From Planctomycetaceae bacterium (GTDB lineage Bacteria > Planctomycetota > Planctomycetia > Pirellulales > Thermoguttaceae), in the NCBI GenBank assembly GCA_021372005.1, contig JAJFVC010000094.1:52318-116317 (forward strand): a stretch of 64,000 nt of DNA. Direction: 5' to 3'. Made by a program: the position numbers and the translations under genes. The notes beneath the pieces are model-generated. The model was not told the origin of the DNA. It did not search any database and saw only the letters and a list, made by a program, of their open reading frames with translations. Positions 46,418-55,810 of the stretch are shown one piece after another (within the stretch, counting starts at the first letter, position 1; each line of letters starts with the position of its first letter).

Positions 46418-47608
46418 TCAAGATTCTCGGAACTGAAGCGGATGGCCCGATCGGGGGTCTGCCACTCGGACCGTCAGCCGGCCCGAGAGCAAGTCCTCGA
46501 AGAGCCGACCCACATAGTCCGCCCGCCAACCGCGGCCTAATTGCGGCACCGCGGCCGATTTGCTTCGGCTTCGCGACATCCGATGCGCGATCCAGTCGCG
46601 GATGTCGTTGGGCGTGCCGACCAAATTCGGCGCCAAGTGCGACTCGCGGCAGATACTGCCTAGCGCGGCGAACAGAAATTGGCCGAGCACGGACAGTTCG
46701 GGCGATTTTTCGTGCGTGGGGCGCGGCGGGCACTCGGCCTCGGGCAAGTCCAGCCCACGCTGAATGGCCGCGGCGATCTCGTCCATGCGATGCTGCAAGT
46801 CGCCGCGTTCCATGCCCCGAACGGCGCGGATGCGCACGGGATCGGCCGAGCCGCGACGCGCCAATTCGACGAGCAGATCGTCCCGCAAAATCCGTCGCAC
46901 CGGTTGATTGCGGCGCTGCGCCTCGGCGTCGCGCCAATGGAACAGTTCGCGGAGAATCGCCAGCCCGCGAGCGTCCATGCCGGCGTTGCCCGACACGCGC
47001 CGCCATCGCTCTTGCGACATCGATCGCTCGATGTCCGACTGCCAGGTTTCCATTTCCTCATCGAGCCACGCCCGGCGTCCGAGCGAGTCGAGCTGTTGAC
47101 AAATCGTCTGACACAACGCCGGCAAGAATAGCGAGTCGTTCAGCGCGTATTCGATCTGGCGCTTACTCAGCGGGCGGCGTCGCCAATCGGTCCGCGTTTC
47201 ATGTTTCGAGGGCGTGCGGCCCAGGAACTTGGTCAGAAGCGTGCCGAGTCCGGCGGGATATTCCGCGCCGACCATCGCCGCGGCCAACTGCACGTCGAAC
47301 AGCTTCGTGGGCCGTCGTCCGATGGCCAGCAGGCAAAACTCCAACTCGCTGCGCCCGGCATGCACGATCGTATCGTGCCCCGGTGCGGCCAACGTTTCCC
47401 AAAACGGCGTCATGTCGCCGATCGTGATCGCGTCGAGCACCGCCAACTGGTCGTCGGCGCAAACCTGGACCAGGCACAGCACTGGGCGGTAGGTGTGTTC
47501 CGAGACGAATTCGGTGTCGAACGCAATGGTTTTCGCGTGCGAAAGCGTGCGGCAATAGCGTCGCAGTTGCTCGTCGGTGGTGATGTCTTGGTAGTCCACG
47601 GCCGTCAT
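46418..47608 (-). CDS. rnd: Ribonuclease D
   Basis: 3'-5' exonuclease for tRNA 3' ends. 396 residues: DEDD domain with D31-T-E33 (FDTEF), HAGRSELEF near 83-91 and Y154-x3-D158 (YALND); HRDC-type helices follow from about 210. The position of E. coli D85 holds Glu (E88), a conservative change of a metal ligand. The start overlaps the upstream antiporter stop (ATGA), so the two are coupled. Confidence 0.9.
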   Translation of the reverse strand: MTAVDYQDITTDEQLRRYCRTLSHAKTIAFDTEFVSEHTYRPVLCLVQVCADDQLAVLDAITIGDMTPFWETLAAPGHDTIVHAGRSELEFCLLAIGRRPTKLFDVQLAAAMVGAEYPAGLGTLLTKFLGRTPSKHETRTDWRRRPLSKRQIEYALNDSLFLPALCQTICQQLDSLGRRAWLDEEMETWQSDIERSMSQERWRRVSGNAGMDARGLAILRELFHWRDAEAQRRNQPVRRILRDDLLVELARRGSADPVRIRAVRGMERGDLQHRMDEIAAAIQRGLDLPEAECPPRPTHEKSPELSVLGQFLFAALGSICRESHLAPNLVGTPNDIRDWIAHRMSRSRSKSAAVPQLGRGWRADYVGRLFEDLLSGRLTVRVADPRSGHPLQFRES

Positions 47609-49131
47609 ACAAAGAGGATGGTGGTGAGTACGAACAAGGGGACCAGAATGGCGAGACTGTACAACAAGTATCCGAAAAAGCTGGGCATCGACACGCCCGA
47701 CTTCTCGGCGATCGCCTTGACCATGAAGTTCGGGCCGTTGCCGATGTAGGTGTTCGCGCCCATGAACACCGAGCCGAGGCTGATGCCGATCAGCAAATGT
47801 TCGGCCACGCCGGCCACAGCGGGCGTCAGGCCGAGACGTTCGGTCAGCGCCCGGGCCGTCTCAAAAAACACGACATAGGTCGGAGCGTTGTCGAGCACCG
47901 ACGACAGGCTGCCCGAGGCCCAGAAAAAATGCCACGGACGGCTCAGGCCGAGATTGGGGCCCTCGACCGCGAGGATTTGCAGCGCCGGCTGCATGCAGAC
48001 GAAAATGCCGAAGAACAACGCGGCCACTTCTAAAATTGCAGCGTAATTGAAGTGGTTCTGTCGCCGCAGATGCTCGCTGCCCAACGCCAACGACAGGCCG
48101 ACCAATCCCAACTGGACGATCTCGCGCAGATAAAGCCACGGATGCCAATCGGTGCCGGGCAGAGTTTTGCTTGGGTCCAACAATGCGACCGAAAGCACGA
48201 TGCCGCCCAACAAAAACGCGTTCGGCCAAAGCCCGCCGAATCGAAGCCGATGGACCCGAGTTTCATCGATGGCCAGATCGGACGGCTTTTCGTGCGGATA
48301 GCAAAACCATCGGTCCCAGACGTAATAGATGACCAACAGCGCCACGTTGACGAACAGCCACTCCTTCCACAACACAGTGGTCCAAAGAAACGGCACGCCC
48401 ATCAAATAGCCGAGAAACAACGGCGGATCGCCCAGCGGCAACAACAGTCCGCCGCAATTGCACACGATAAAGATGAAAAAGATCATCGTGTGTCGGACGT
48501 TTTCGCGCTGACGATTCGTCTCCAACAAGGGTCGGATCAAAAGCATCGCTGCGCCGGTTGTGCCGATGAAACTGGCCAGCACCGCGCCGACGGCCAACAT
48601 GGCGCAGTTGGTCAGCGGATGGGCCGGCAGGTCGCCTTCGATGCGAATGCCGCCGCTGATCGTGTAGAGGCTGAACAGCAGAACGATAAACGGAATGTAT
48701 TCGTTGAGAATCGCGTTGGCCAACACTTCGGCCGTCAGCGAGAAGTTCAGACCCGTTGCGGCCGGCGCGGCGGTGTGCGCGGCGGGCCAATGGGCGGCGA
48801 TTGGCGCGGCGTGCATCGTCAAATAATAGACCAACGTCAACACGGCCAATCCGCCGGCCACGTAGAACCGGTGCAGATTGCTTTCCCACCAATGACGGAC
48901 GTGGGGCAACAACGGCAGCACGGCAATCGCGCCGAGCAACAATGCGAACGGCGCGAGCATCCAATAGGGCGGATGTGCGGCCGTCACGACGTGTTCGCCG
49001 CCTGCGACGATCCGTTCGGCGCCGTATTGCGGCCAGTGGAACCATGCCGCGACCAGATAGCCGCCGATGACCAGTGTGAGGATTACGAGCAGCGCTTTGT
49101 TGCGAGACGGAGACGTGGCGGAGTCACTCAT
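47605..49131 (-). CDS. NhaD-type sodium/proton antiporter or related anion transporter
   Basis: 508 residues with about 12 hydrophobic helices. It belongs to the ion transporter superfamily containing NhaD and CitT/Ars[20 protein letters not shown] and [19 protein letters not shown] in the first half, and [16 protein letters not shown] and [19 protein letters not shown] in the second half are the paired conserved loops. NhaD-type Na+/H+ exchange is the likeliest role. It is coupled to rnd by a 4-base overlap. Confidence 0.85.
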   Translation of the reverse strand: MSDSATSPSRNKALLVILTLVIGGYLVAAWFHWPQYGAERIVAGGEHVVTAAHPPYWMLAPFALLLGAIAVLPLLPHVRHWWESNLHRFYVAGGLAVLTLVYYLTMHAAPIAAHWPAAHTAAPAATGLNFSLTAEVLANAILNEYIPFIVLLFSLYTISGGIRIEGDLPAHPLTNCAMLAVGAVLASFIGTTGAAMLLIRPLLETNRQRENVRHTMIFFIFIVCNCGGLLLPLGDPPLFLGYLMGVPFLWTTVLWKEWLFVNVALLVIYYVWDRWFCYPHEKPSDLAIDETRVHRLRFGGLWPNAFLLGGIVLSVALLDPSKTLPGTDWHPWLYLREIVQLGLVGLSLALGSEHLRRQNHFNYAAILEVAALFFGIFVCMQPALQILAVEGPNLGLSRPWHFFWASGSLSSVLDNAPTYVVFFETARALTERLGLTPAVAGVAEHLLIGISLGSVFMGANTYIGNGPNFMVKAIAEKSGVSMPSFFGYLLYSLAILVPLFVLTTILFV

Positions 49132-49358
49132 GAGAACGTTTCACCGGAGTCGAAAAAAACATCCCTCATTAGACGGGGCGTCGGCGTGATGGAGGTCTGT
49201 CGTGCAGTGGTGGGTATAGCAGACGCCATTGTGACCGAAAAATCAAGTGCGACTGTGTGTTCGTAGGACAAAGGTTGTGAAGATAGCGAATCTGCGTGCG
49301 TGTGGGAGGATTTTGTTTTTTTGATCTGCGAACGCATCCGACGATTTTGACAATTTAC
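49132..49358. other. Divergent intergenic region, no gene seen
   Basis: Leader side of the antiporter gene and upstream side of the promoter at 49359-49387. A/T-rich around 49300-49380. No clean minus-strand promoter and no recognised riboswitch fold. Confidence 0.35.
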
Positions 49359-49387
49359 TTGACATTTTTTTTGAGACGTCGGATACT
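49359..49387 (+). promoter_or_regulatory. Sigma-70-type promoter of the small planctomycete gene
   Basis: TTGACA (49359-49364), 17 bases, GATACT (49382-49387). A second TTGACA lies at 49347-49352. The GTG start is at 49441, leader about 47 bases. Confidence 0.7.
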
Positions 49388-49440
49388 ACACCACTCATTC
49401 CTGCTTATCTGCTATCGGTTCGGAAGAAGGAGCTTTAATT

Positions 49441-49671
49441 GTGCCGAGGTCCGTACTTGAGGCGATCAGGATGGGCATCTGGGACTTTGAACCGCCGGAA
49501 ATCGAGTTCAGCAAGTTTGACGCGTCCAATGCGATGCCGGGGACTCAAGAAAAATTGATGGCGCTGGCGGAACGTGCGCAACGAGGTCTGCCGTTGTGGC
49601 ACGTCGCTGATCGCAACGACGTCGAGTCGCCTCCGGCCCCGTTGTCTTTGTCGCGTCGCAAACCGCGCTGA
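49441..49671 (+). CDS. Small conserved protein of planctomycete type (GTG start)
   Basis: 76 residues starting at GTG 49441 with AGAAGGAG 9 bases upstream and a good promoter. The sequence MPRSVLEAIRMGIWDFEPPE, then MPGTQEKLMALAERAQRG and LPLWHVADRND, recalls a short family repeatedly seen in planctomycete genomes; no function is known. No Cys, signal or membrane segment. It is monocistronic, with about 350 bases to the next gene, and its strong promoter suggests high expression. Confidence 0.72.
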   Translation: MPRSVLEAIRMGIWDFEPPEIEFSKFDASNAMPGTQEKLMALAERAQRGLPLWHVADRNDVESPPAPLSLSRRKPR

Positions 49672-50023
49672 TCCGTCGGTCGGTTTCGGGGCCCGCTTGT
49701 CTCGCGTTGTCAGGGCGGCATGACGATGTCGGTTTGCTGTCTATCCGGTCGCGTCTGTCGTTAAACTTTCGCTCGCGTCCGCATTACGCCTAATGTTTCT
49801 ATTGTGACACTGGGCGATTCTCTTTTGCCGTCGGCGTGACATTCGTTACATGCCGTTTCTTTGTTCGCGGTTTGCGGTCGGCGCGGTATCTGTTGCGCGG
49901 ATTATTCCATCTGTATCGGAGACGCCGGAACGAACGCATCCCCGGATTGACTAAGGTGGGAAAAAATGTCAGATTATAGTTAATGCTCCTCTTGCGTAAG
50001 CCTCATCGGGGATACACCACGTA
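49672..50023. other. Intergenic region, no gene recognised
   Basis: About 350 bases. TTGACT (49947-49952) and TATAGT (49975-49980) are 22 bases apart, too far for a normal promoter of the gene at 50024. No convincing terminator hairpin or open frame. Confidence 0.35.
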
Positions 50024-52057
50024 ATGCACCTTGTTGGAATCGTACTAATCGGCTTGCTGTTGGGACAATCGTCCGATGCCGTTCTGCCCGCGCGAACTTT
50101 CCGCGATAACCGCGTGCCGGCTGCGTCGCAATCGACCGTCGTCGGATCCACGACGAACCGTCGACGTTCGCCCGAGCTGATTGCCGAGGCGACGACGTTG
50201 CCTGCCGGCAGCGCGTTGACCGGCCAACCGCTGACATTGCTCAATGCGCTGGGCTCCACGATGGACCGCCGCGAGCAGTTGGACATGGTCCGCAGCTATT
50301 GGCAACTGGTTCAGGCCGTCGCCGAATATCATTTCTGCTTGGAGGCGGTCCAGACGCTCGATTCCTTGACGTCGTCGGCCGACGCGGCCTCGCAGCGGCT
50401 TGCGCAGGCGTCGTTGTCGGCGATGGTTCGCCGTGCGGAGTTGGCGGCGGTGGCCGCGCAGTGCGATCTCGGGCGACGGATGCATTTGCCGACGGGCGCG
50501 GCGCTGCCGTTGCCGTCCGATCGTCCTCACGTGGGCGGTTATCGAACGAATTTCCAAGAGCTTTTTGCGGGCCGGACGCCTCCGGAGCCGATCGTGTTGC
50601 TGGAGCGCGTGTTGCCGATTCGACGCCAAACGATCGACGACCAGGCCGCGGCGGTTTTGGCGGCCGAGGACGTTTTGGCGGCGGCGCGCGAATCGGGGGA
50701 CGCGGCGGCTGTGATCACCTCCAATGCCGAGTTGCTCGAACAACGTCGGACGTTCGTCCAGTTGGTTTGCCAATACAATCGAGAGATCGCTCAGTACGGT
50801 CTGATCGTAGCCAGCCCGGCGGCCAGTCCGCAGGCATTGGTGGCCATGTTGATTGGACCGTCGCAGACGCCGGTGGCGCCGTTTGTGCCCAATGCGGTTC
50901 GACCGGCGGCGGCCAGCGAGCCGATGGTTGCTCCGGCGCAGACCAACGCGTCGGCGGCCGAGGGTTGGCGGACGAACGGGCCCGCCGCGACGGCCGCGGC
51001 TCCAAATCCGTTGCAGTCGCTCGGCAAGAACGAGCCGACGTTGGCCCCTCCGCGCGACGACATGACGCGACAGACCGGGGCGATGGAAGTCGCGACGGAG
51101 CCGGCCGTCGGCCAGTTGAAGAAGAATGAACCGACATTAGCGCCGCGCCGTCCATCGAACGAGGCGCTCGACGTGCCGGTGACAAAACCGTTGGTTCCGG
51201 TCGAATTGCCTGCCAAGACGCGGACCGCCAACAAACCGGACGTGTCGTCGGCGTCTCGCAACTCTTCGTCGTTGTATCCGGCACTGCAACAAGCCGCGCC
51301 GGCCGCTCGCGTCAAGCAGTTGTCGATCGCTCTCTATTGGAATCGTTCGCTGCCCGAGGGGCTTGGACGGCCGATGAGTCTGGCCGATTGCGTCGGTCGG
51401 GCGACAGAGACGGATCGCCAAGCGACGATCGAATCCTATTGGCGGTTGCGTCAGCGGACGGCGGCCTATCAGGCGATGACGCAGCAAGAGGAATTGCTCG
51501 AAGAGCTCGCACCGATGGCGTTGGAGCGTCGCGGCGCGTCGACCGGAGCGGCGGAGATGTTGCGGTTGGAGGCGGCGCAGCGAGCGGCTCGCGCCGCCAC
51601 GCGCGAGGCGCACGCCGCGCTGCTCGGGGCGCAATACGATCTGGCGTCGCACATCGGATTGACGGACGATCCAGGCGCCTGGCCGGTGCCCACGACGGTT
51701 CCGCACTCCGGCGGTTACGCCTTGCGGCTGGACGCTCAGCCGCGTTCGGTGGTCGAATCTTGGCCGATTCGCCGCTTGACCACGGAGATTCCGACGCTTG
51801 GCGAGGCGGCGCAGCGTCAGGCGTCGGCGGTGGTCGAGGCGGACGCGGTTCGTGCGGCCAACATGGATCGCTATCGTGCGGCCTCGGTCTCGATCGATCC
51901 GTCGTTAAAAGACATCGCTCGGCAAACGCAGCAGACGTTGGCGTTGTTGGAGACATTGACCGACTACAATCGGGCGATCGCCGAGTATGCGTTGACGGTT
52001 CTGCCGGCGTCGTCGCCGACCAATCGCTTGGTCGCGGCGCTGGTCATTCAGCCATGA
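50024..52057 (+). CDS. Duplicated TolC-like helical protein
   Basis: 677 residues with a short hydrophobic N-terminus (HLVGIVLIGLLLG) that may be a signal sequence. Two halves share one plan: residues about 70-290 and 450-675 each have Y-W-L/R-Q/R-[VA] then a helix pair, a P-W/LP-x-PH-x-GGY segment (DRPHVGGYRTNFQ and TVPHSGGYALRLD), RRQTIDDQAAAVL-like helices and a final YNR-IA-YxL-V-PAxSP element. The pattern resembles outer membrane efflux (TolC) coiled coils but without the barrel. Between them, NEPTLAP occurs twice in a Pro-rich linker. The stop overlaps the dus start (ATGA). No clear ribosome site precedes the ATG. Confidence 0.65.
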   Translation: MHLVGIVLIGLLLGQSSDAVLPARTFRDNRVPAASQSTVVGSTTNRRRSPELIAEATTLPAGSALTGQPLTLLNALGSTMDRREQLDMVRSYWQLVQAVAEYHFCLEAVQTLDSLTSSADAASQRLAQASLSAMVRRAELAAVAAQCDLGRRMHLPTGAALPLPSDRPHVGGYRTNFQELFAGRTPPEPIVLLERVLPIRRQTIDDQAAAVLAAEDVLAAARESGDAAAVITSNAELLEQRRTFVQLVCQYNREIAQYGLIVASPAASPQALVAMLIGPSQTPVAPFVPNAVRPAAASEPMVAPAQTNASAAEGWRTNGPAATAAAPNPLQSLGKNEPTLAPPRDDMTRQTGAMEVATEPAVGQLKKNEPTLAPRRPSNEALDVPVTKPLVPVELPAKTRTANKPDVSSASRNSSSLYPALQQAAPAARVKQLSIALYWNRSLPEGLGRPMSLADCVGRATETDRQATIESYWRLRQRTAAYQAMTQQEELLEELAPMALERRGASTGAAEMLRLEAAQRAARAATREAHAALLGAQYDLASHIGLTDDPGAWPVPTTVPHSGGYALRLDAQPRSVVESWPIRRLTTEIPTLGEAAQRQASAVVEADAVRAANMDRYRAASVSIDPSLKDIARQTQQTLALLETLTDYNRAIAEYALTVLPASSPTNRLVAALVIQP

Positions 52058-53049
52058 GTCCGCTTCGGATTGGGCCGCTTCAGGTCGACCCGCCGGTGCT
52101 TCAGGCCCCGATGGCCGGGTTTACGAATTTTGCGTTTCGGCAGATGATCCGTCGGTTGGGCGGCGTCGGGCTGCCGGCGACCGAAATGGTCAGCGCGCGG
52201 GGTTGGTTTCACAGCGACGCCCGCGGCGACGAGTTGCCCGACCGGCTTTGGGGCGTTTTGGACGAGCCGCGTCCGTTGGCCGTGCAGATTTGGGACAACG
52301 ATCCCGAAAAACTGGCCGCCGTGGGCCGCCGTTTGGCCGAAGAGTTTCACGCGAGTGTGATCGACATCAACTTCGGCTGCCCGGTGCGCGACGTAGCCGA
52401 AAAGGCGAAAAGCGGCTCCTATCTGCTGCGCGATCCTGATCGGGTCGGGCAGATCGTCGCGCGAGTGGCGGCGGCGTGTCGTCCGACGCCTGTGACCGCG
52501 AAAATTCGTCTCGGCCCGACGCGCGACACGATCAACGCGATCGACGTGGCGCAGGCGGTCGAATCGGCCGGCGGCGCGGCGGTGACCGTGCATGGACGGA
52601 CCGCCGATCAGATGTTTCGCGGCAAGGCCGACTGGAACCAAATTGCGAGGATCAAGCCGCATCTGCGCATTCCGCTGATCGGCAACGGGGATCTTTGGAC
52701 GCCGACGGCCGCCGTCGAGGCTTTTGAACGCTATGGGGTCGACGGCGTCATGATCGGGCGGGCCGCATTGGGAGCGCCGTGGTTGTTCACGCAGATCGCC
52801 GCTGCATTGCGAGGCCAGCCGATTCCGCCGTCGCCGTCGATGGACCGTCAGCGGGCGTTGTTGCTGGAGCATTATCGACTGGTCGTCGAACGATTCGGTC
52901 CGGAAAAGGGCACCGTGTTGATGCGATGCTATGCGTGCTGTTACGGACAAGGCCACGCCGGCGCCCGGGAGTTTCGGCGTCAGGCGGCCTGCGTCTCGAC
53001 GCCCGAGGAGTTCGCCGCCGTGGTCGAACGCGATTTTCCCCGCGACTGA
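52054..53049 (+). CDS. dus: tRNA-dihydrouridine synthase
   Basis: FMN enzyme reducing uridines in tRNA D-loops. 331 residues: QAPMAGFTNFAFR near 18-30, INFGCPVRDVAEKAKSGS with the conserved Cys near 108, TAKIRLGPT, VHGRTADQMFRGKADW, and the FMN phosphate motif IGNGDLWTP, then GVDGVMIGRAALGAPW. It fits the DusB/Dus family; the exact subtype is not set. The start overlaps the previous stop (ATGA), so it depends on that gene's transcript. Confidence 0.93.
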   Translation: MSPLRIGPLQVDPPVLQAPMAGFTNFAFRQMIRRLGGVGLPATEMVSARGWFHSDARGDELPDRLWGVLDEPRPLAVQIWDNDPEKLAAVGRRLAEEFHASVIDINFGCPVRDVAEKAKSGSYLLRDPDRVGQIVARVAAACRPTPVTAKIRLGPTRDTINAIDVAQAVESAGGAAVTVHGRTADQMFRGKADWNQIARIKPHLRIPLIGNGDLWTPTAAVEAFERYGVDGVMIGRAALGAPWLFTQIAAALRGQPIPPSPSMDRQRALLLEHYRLVVERFGPEKGTVLMRCYACCYGQGHAGAREFRRQAACVSTPEEFAAVVERDFPRD

Positions 53050-53171
53050 TTTTTCTGCCCAACGGGTTCGATCGCCGTGCCGTTTGCGGGCTGCGATAAG
53101 AAAAACCCGCCATCGGGTTGGAAGGGATGCCCGTGTTGTCTGGTCCGTGCGGACCGGTTACAATTTCCGAG

Positions 53172-54146
53172 ATGGATGAAACTAGAAAAAACGATCAGGA
53201 GTGGCCGGAACCGGAGACGATCGCGCCCGAGCTGGTGCAGGTCGAAACGGCGGAGATGTCGGCCGGCGCGCCGTGGGAGTGGGTTGACGTGCGGCCGGTC
53301 CGTCCGCGCCGCCGCTGGCGTCTGCCGCTTCTGTTGTTCTTGGCCACCTGTTTGACGACGCTGCTGGCCGGGGCGTCCGGCAAGGTGTGGATCGAGGAAG
53401 GGTGGTTGGCCGGCTTGATTTCGGGGCTCCGCTACGCCGTGCCGGTGATGACCATTTTGCTTTGCCACGAAATGGGCCATTTCATTCAGGCCCATCGCTA
53501 CGGCGTGTACGCCAGTTGGCCGTATTTCATTCCGATGCCGTTTTCGCCGATCGGCACCATGGGCGCGGTCATCGCGATGGAGCCGCGTGTGGGGCATCGC
53601 CGGGCGTTGTTCGACATCGGCATCAGCGGTCCGCTGGCGGGACTGGTGCCGACGATTATCTTTTTGGTCGTCGGGCTGAAACATTCCAGCTTTGCCGTGC
53701 CGGTCAAGGATGCGATGTTGTTCGGCGATCCGCTGTTGGTCAAGGCGCTCGTTTATTGGATCATGGGACCGACGCCCAAGGGCTACGAAGTGGTGATCGA
53801 CCCGATGGCCTTTGCCGGTTGGGTGGGGCTGCTGGTCACGTCGTTGAACTTGATTCCGATCGGGCAGCTCGACGGCGGGCATATTTTGTACGCGTTGCTG
53901 CGGCGGCGGGCCCATCGTGTGGCGAAAACGCTGCTGCTGACGGCCTTGTTCCTGGTGATTTGGAAGTGGGAGATCCTCGGGCAGTGGACTCTGATGATCG
54001 TGCTGCTGTTTTTGATGGGGCCGATCCATCCGCCGACGGCCGACGACGAGGAGCCGCTGGGCGTGTTTCGCTACATCTTGGGCTGGGCGACGCTGGCGTT
54101 CATCGTGGTGGGGTTCACGCCTACGCCGCTGCTAAACTTGCCGTAG
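53172..54146 (+). CDS. Site-2 protease family intramembrane metalloprotease
   Basis: 324 residues from ATG 53172. Zinc site HEMGH at 99-103 and third ligand in LDGGH (D234), each within a membrane helix; six or so hydrophobic segments. GPLAGLVPT near 153-161 is also typical. A cytosolic acidic N-terminus of 50 residues precedes the first helix; no PDZ domain is present, so it is the PDZ-less (FtsH-independent) class. It probably cleaves membrane-bound regulators, perhaps anti-sigma factors, though none is linked here. The start at 53118 is less likely. Confidence 0.88.
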   Translation: MDETRKNDQEWPEPETIAPELVQVETAEMSAGAPWEWVDVRPVRPRRRWRLPLLLFLATCLTTLLAGASGKVWIEEGWLAGLISGLRYAVPVMTILLCHEMGHFIQAHRYGVYASWPYFIPMPFSPIGTMGAVIAMEPRVGHRRALFDIGISGPLAGLVPTIIFLVVGLKHSSFAVPVKDAMLFGDPLLVKALVYWIMGPTPKGYEVVIDPMAFAGWVGLLVTSLNLIPIGQLDGGHILYALLRRRAHRVAKTLLLTALFLVIWKWEILGQWTLMIVLLFLMGPIHPPTADDEEPLGVFRYILGWATLAFIVVGFTPTPLLNLP

Positions 54147-54191
54147 ACGAGGCCGCGGCTGCTTTGTTCATGGTGGGCGAGGCTGTTTGCA

Positions 54192-54998
54192 ATGAAAATC
54201 CTCCGCTATCTTGATCCCGATCGAACGACAAAATACGCAGCAATCCTGGCAGACGGCGCGACGGTGGAGATCGCCGGCGATATTGTTTTGGGCGACTGGT
54301 CGGTCACCGATCGACCGGCGAACGTTTGGAAGCGGTTGGCCCCGGTCGCGCCGACGAATCTTTTGTGCATCGGATTGAACTATCGCCGTCATGCGGCCGA
54401 GGGCGGCGCAAAGATCCCGCAGTTTCCGGTGTTGTTCATGAAGCCGACCGCCGCCGTGCAGAACCCCGGCGATCCAATCCTGTTGCCGCGGCATCTGCGG
54501 AGCGACGAGGTCGACTACGAGGCCGAGCTGGCGGTGGTGATCGGGCGTCGGTGTAAAAATGTTTCGCGCGATCGGGCGCTGGACTACGTGCTCGGCTACA
54601 CGTGCGCCAACGACGTGAGCGCCCGCGATTGGCAGGGCCCTTGGGGCGCGAGCCAATGGTGCCGCGGCAAGGGGTTTGACACCTTCGCGCCGCTAGGGCC
54701 GTGGCTGGTCACGCGCGATGAGATTCCAGACCCCAATCGGCTGGCGATCCGTTTGGACGTCGACGGCGAAATTCTGCAAGATTGGAACACCGACGACATG
54801 ATCTTCGACGTGCCTGCGCTGATCGAGTTTCTCAGCGGCAGCACGACGCTTTTGCCGGGCACGGTGATTTTGACCGGCACGCCGCACGGCGTCGGGTTCG
54901 CCCGGCGTCCGCCGCGATGGCTTCGGGCCGGCGAGACCGTCACGGTGACGATCGAGGGAATCGGCGCACTCAGCAATCCCGTCGAGGAAGAGCGTTGA
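54192..54998 (+). CDS. Fumarylacetoacetate hydrolase family protein
   Basis: 268 residues. The FAH fold motifs are clear: LLCIGLNYRRHAAE near 57-70, DEVDYEAELAVVIGRR near 102-117 with the metal-binding Glu residues, YTCANDVSARDWQ, and GKGFDTFAPLGPWL. Members are hydrolases, hydratases or decarboxylases of 2-keto acid derivatives (2-hydroxyhepta-2,4-diene-1,7-dioate isomerase-like or acylpyruvase-like). The substrate cannot be deduced. It converges with yebC, 22 bases between stops. Confidence 0.9.
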   Translation: MKILRYLDPDRTTKYAAILADGATVEIAGDIVLGDWSVTDRPANVWKRLAPVAPTNLLCIGLNYRRHAAEGGAKIPQFPVLFMKPTAAVQNPGDPILLPRHLRSDEVDYEAELAVVIGRRCKNVSRDRALDYVLGYTCANDVSARDWQGPWGASQWCRGKGFDTFAPLGPWLVTRDEIPDPNRLAIRLDVDGEILQDWNTDDMIFDVPALIEFLSGSTTLLPGTVILTGTPHGVGFARRPPRWLRAGETVTVTIEGIGALSNPVEEER

Positions 54999-55020
54999 AC
55001 ATCTACGGCGCACAGCGCGA

Positions 55021-55773
55021 TCAGTCGGCGCCGATCGCCTTTAGCACGTCATCGGGGATGTTGTAGTTAGCCGAGACGCTTTGCACGTCGTCGTGATCGT
55101 CGAGTCGCTCGACCAGCTTGAGCACCTTTTGGGCGGCGTCGGGATCGTTGATGTCGACCGTGTTTTTGGCGATGCGGGTCACCTGGCTGGCCTCGGGTTT
55201 AATGCCGGCGCCGGTCAGCGCCTTCGAGATGTTGTCGTAAACGGACGGATCACAGGTGACCTCGAATTGATCGCCAACGCGTTGAACGTCCTCGGCGCCG
55301 GCCTCAAGGGCCAACTCCATCAGCCGGTCTTCGTCGACCGCGTCGCCGGGGATCAGAAACAGTCCCTTGTTTTCAAACATCCACGCAACGCAGCCGGCGC
55401 CGCCGAGTTTGCCGTCGGACAGCTCGAAGATTTTTCGGATCTCGCCGGCCGTGCGGTTGCGGTTGTCGGTCAACACCTCGCAGAAGATAGCCACGCCGCC
55501 GGAGCCGTAGCCCTCGTAAACGATTTCATCGAGGTTGCCGCCGTCCAACTCGCCGGTGCCGCGTTTGATCGCCCGTTGGATGTTGTCCTTGGGCATGCTC
55601 ACGGCCTTGGCGTCGTCGATGGCGTAGCGGAGCCGCAGATTGGCGTCGGGATCGCCGCCGTGCTTGGCCGCGACGATGATCGCCTTGGCCAGCCGGCTCC
55701 AAAGCTTGCCGCGTTTGGCGTCGACCAGCGCCTTCTTGTGTTTAATGCCTGCCCAATGTGAATGACCTGACAT
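55021..55773 (-). CDS. yebC: YebC/PmpR family protein
   Basis: 250 residues starting MSGHSHWAGIKHKKALVDAK, the family hallmark, with AIDDAKAVSMPKDNIQRAIKRG and the acidic second and third domains (DNRNRTAGEIRKIFE, VAWMFENKGLF). YebC proteins act as transcription regulators or as translation factors that relieve ribosome stalling at proline runs. It is the last gene of the nusA-infB run, 37 bases after the TPR gene; minus-strand TATACT near 55785-55790 may give it a separate promoter. Confidence 0.95.
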   Translation of the reverse strand: MSGHSHWAGIKHKKALVDAKRGKLWSRLAKAIIVAAKHGGDPDANLRLRYAIDDAKAVSMPKDNIQRAIKRGTGELDGGNLDEIVYEGYGSGGVAIFCEVLTDNRNRTAGEIRKIFELSDGKLGGAGCVAWMFENKGLFLIPGDAVDEDRLMELALEAGAEDVQRVGDQFEVTCDPSVYDNISKALTGAGIKPEASQVTRIAKNTVDINDPDAAQKVLKLVERLDDHDDVQSVSANYNIPDDVLKAIGAD

Positions 55774-55810
55774 GAAAGCACTCCCAAAGATAGTATATTT
55801 TGGATTTTTT

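Noticed and set aside
51337..52053. Upstream extension of dus by 239 codons
   Set aside because: It overlaps the TolC-like gene out of frame and is Arg/Gly-rich; the dus start at 52054 gives the family N-terminus and an ATGA overlap.
53104..53119. Hairpin AACCCG-CCAT-CGGGTT between dus and the site-2 protease gene
   Set aside because: The T-run follows it only on the minus strand, where no gene is read, so it is not a convincing terminator for dus.
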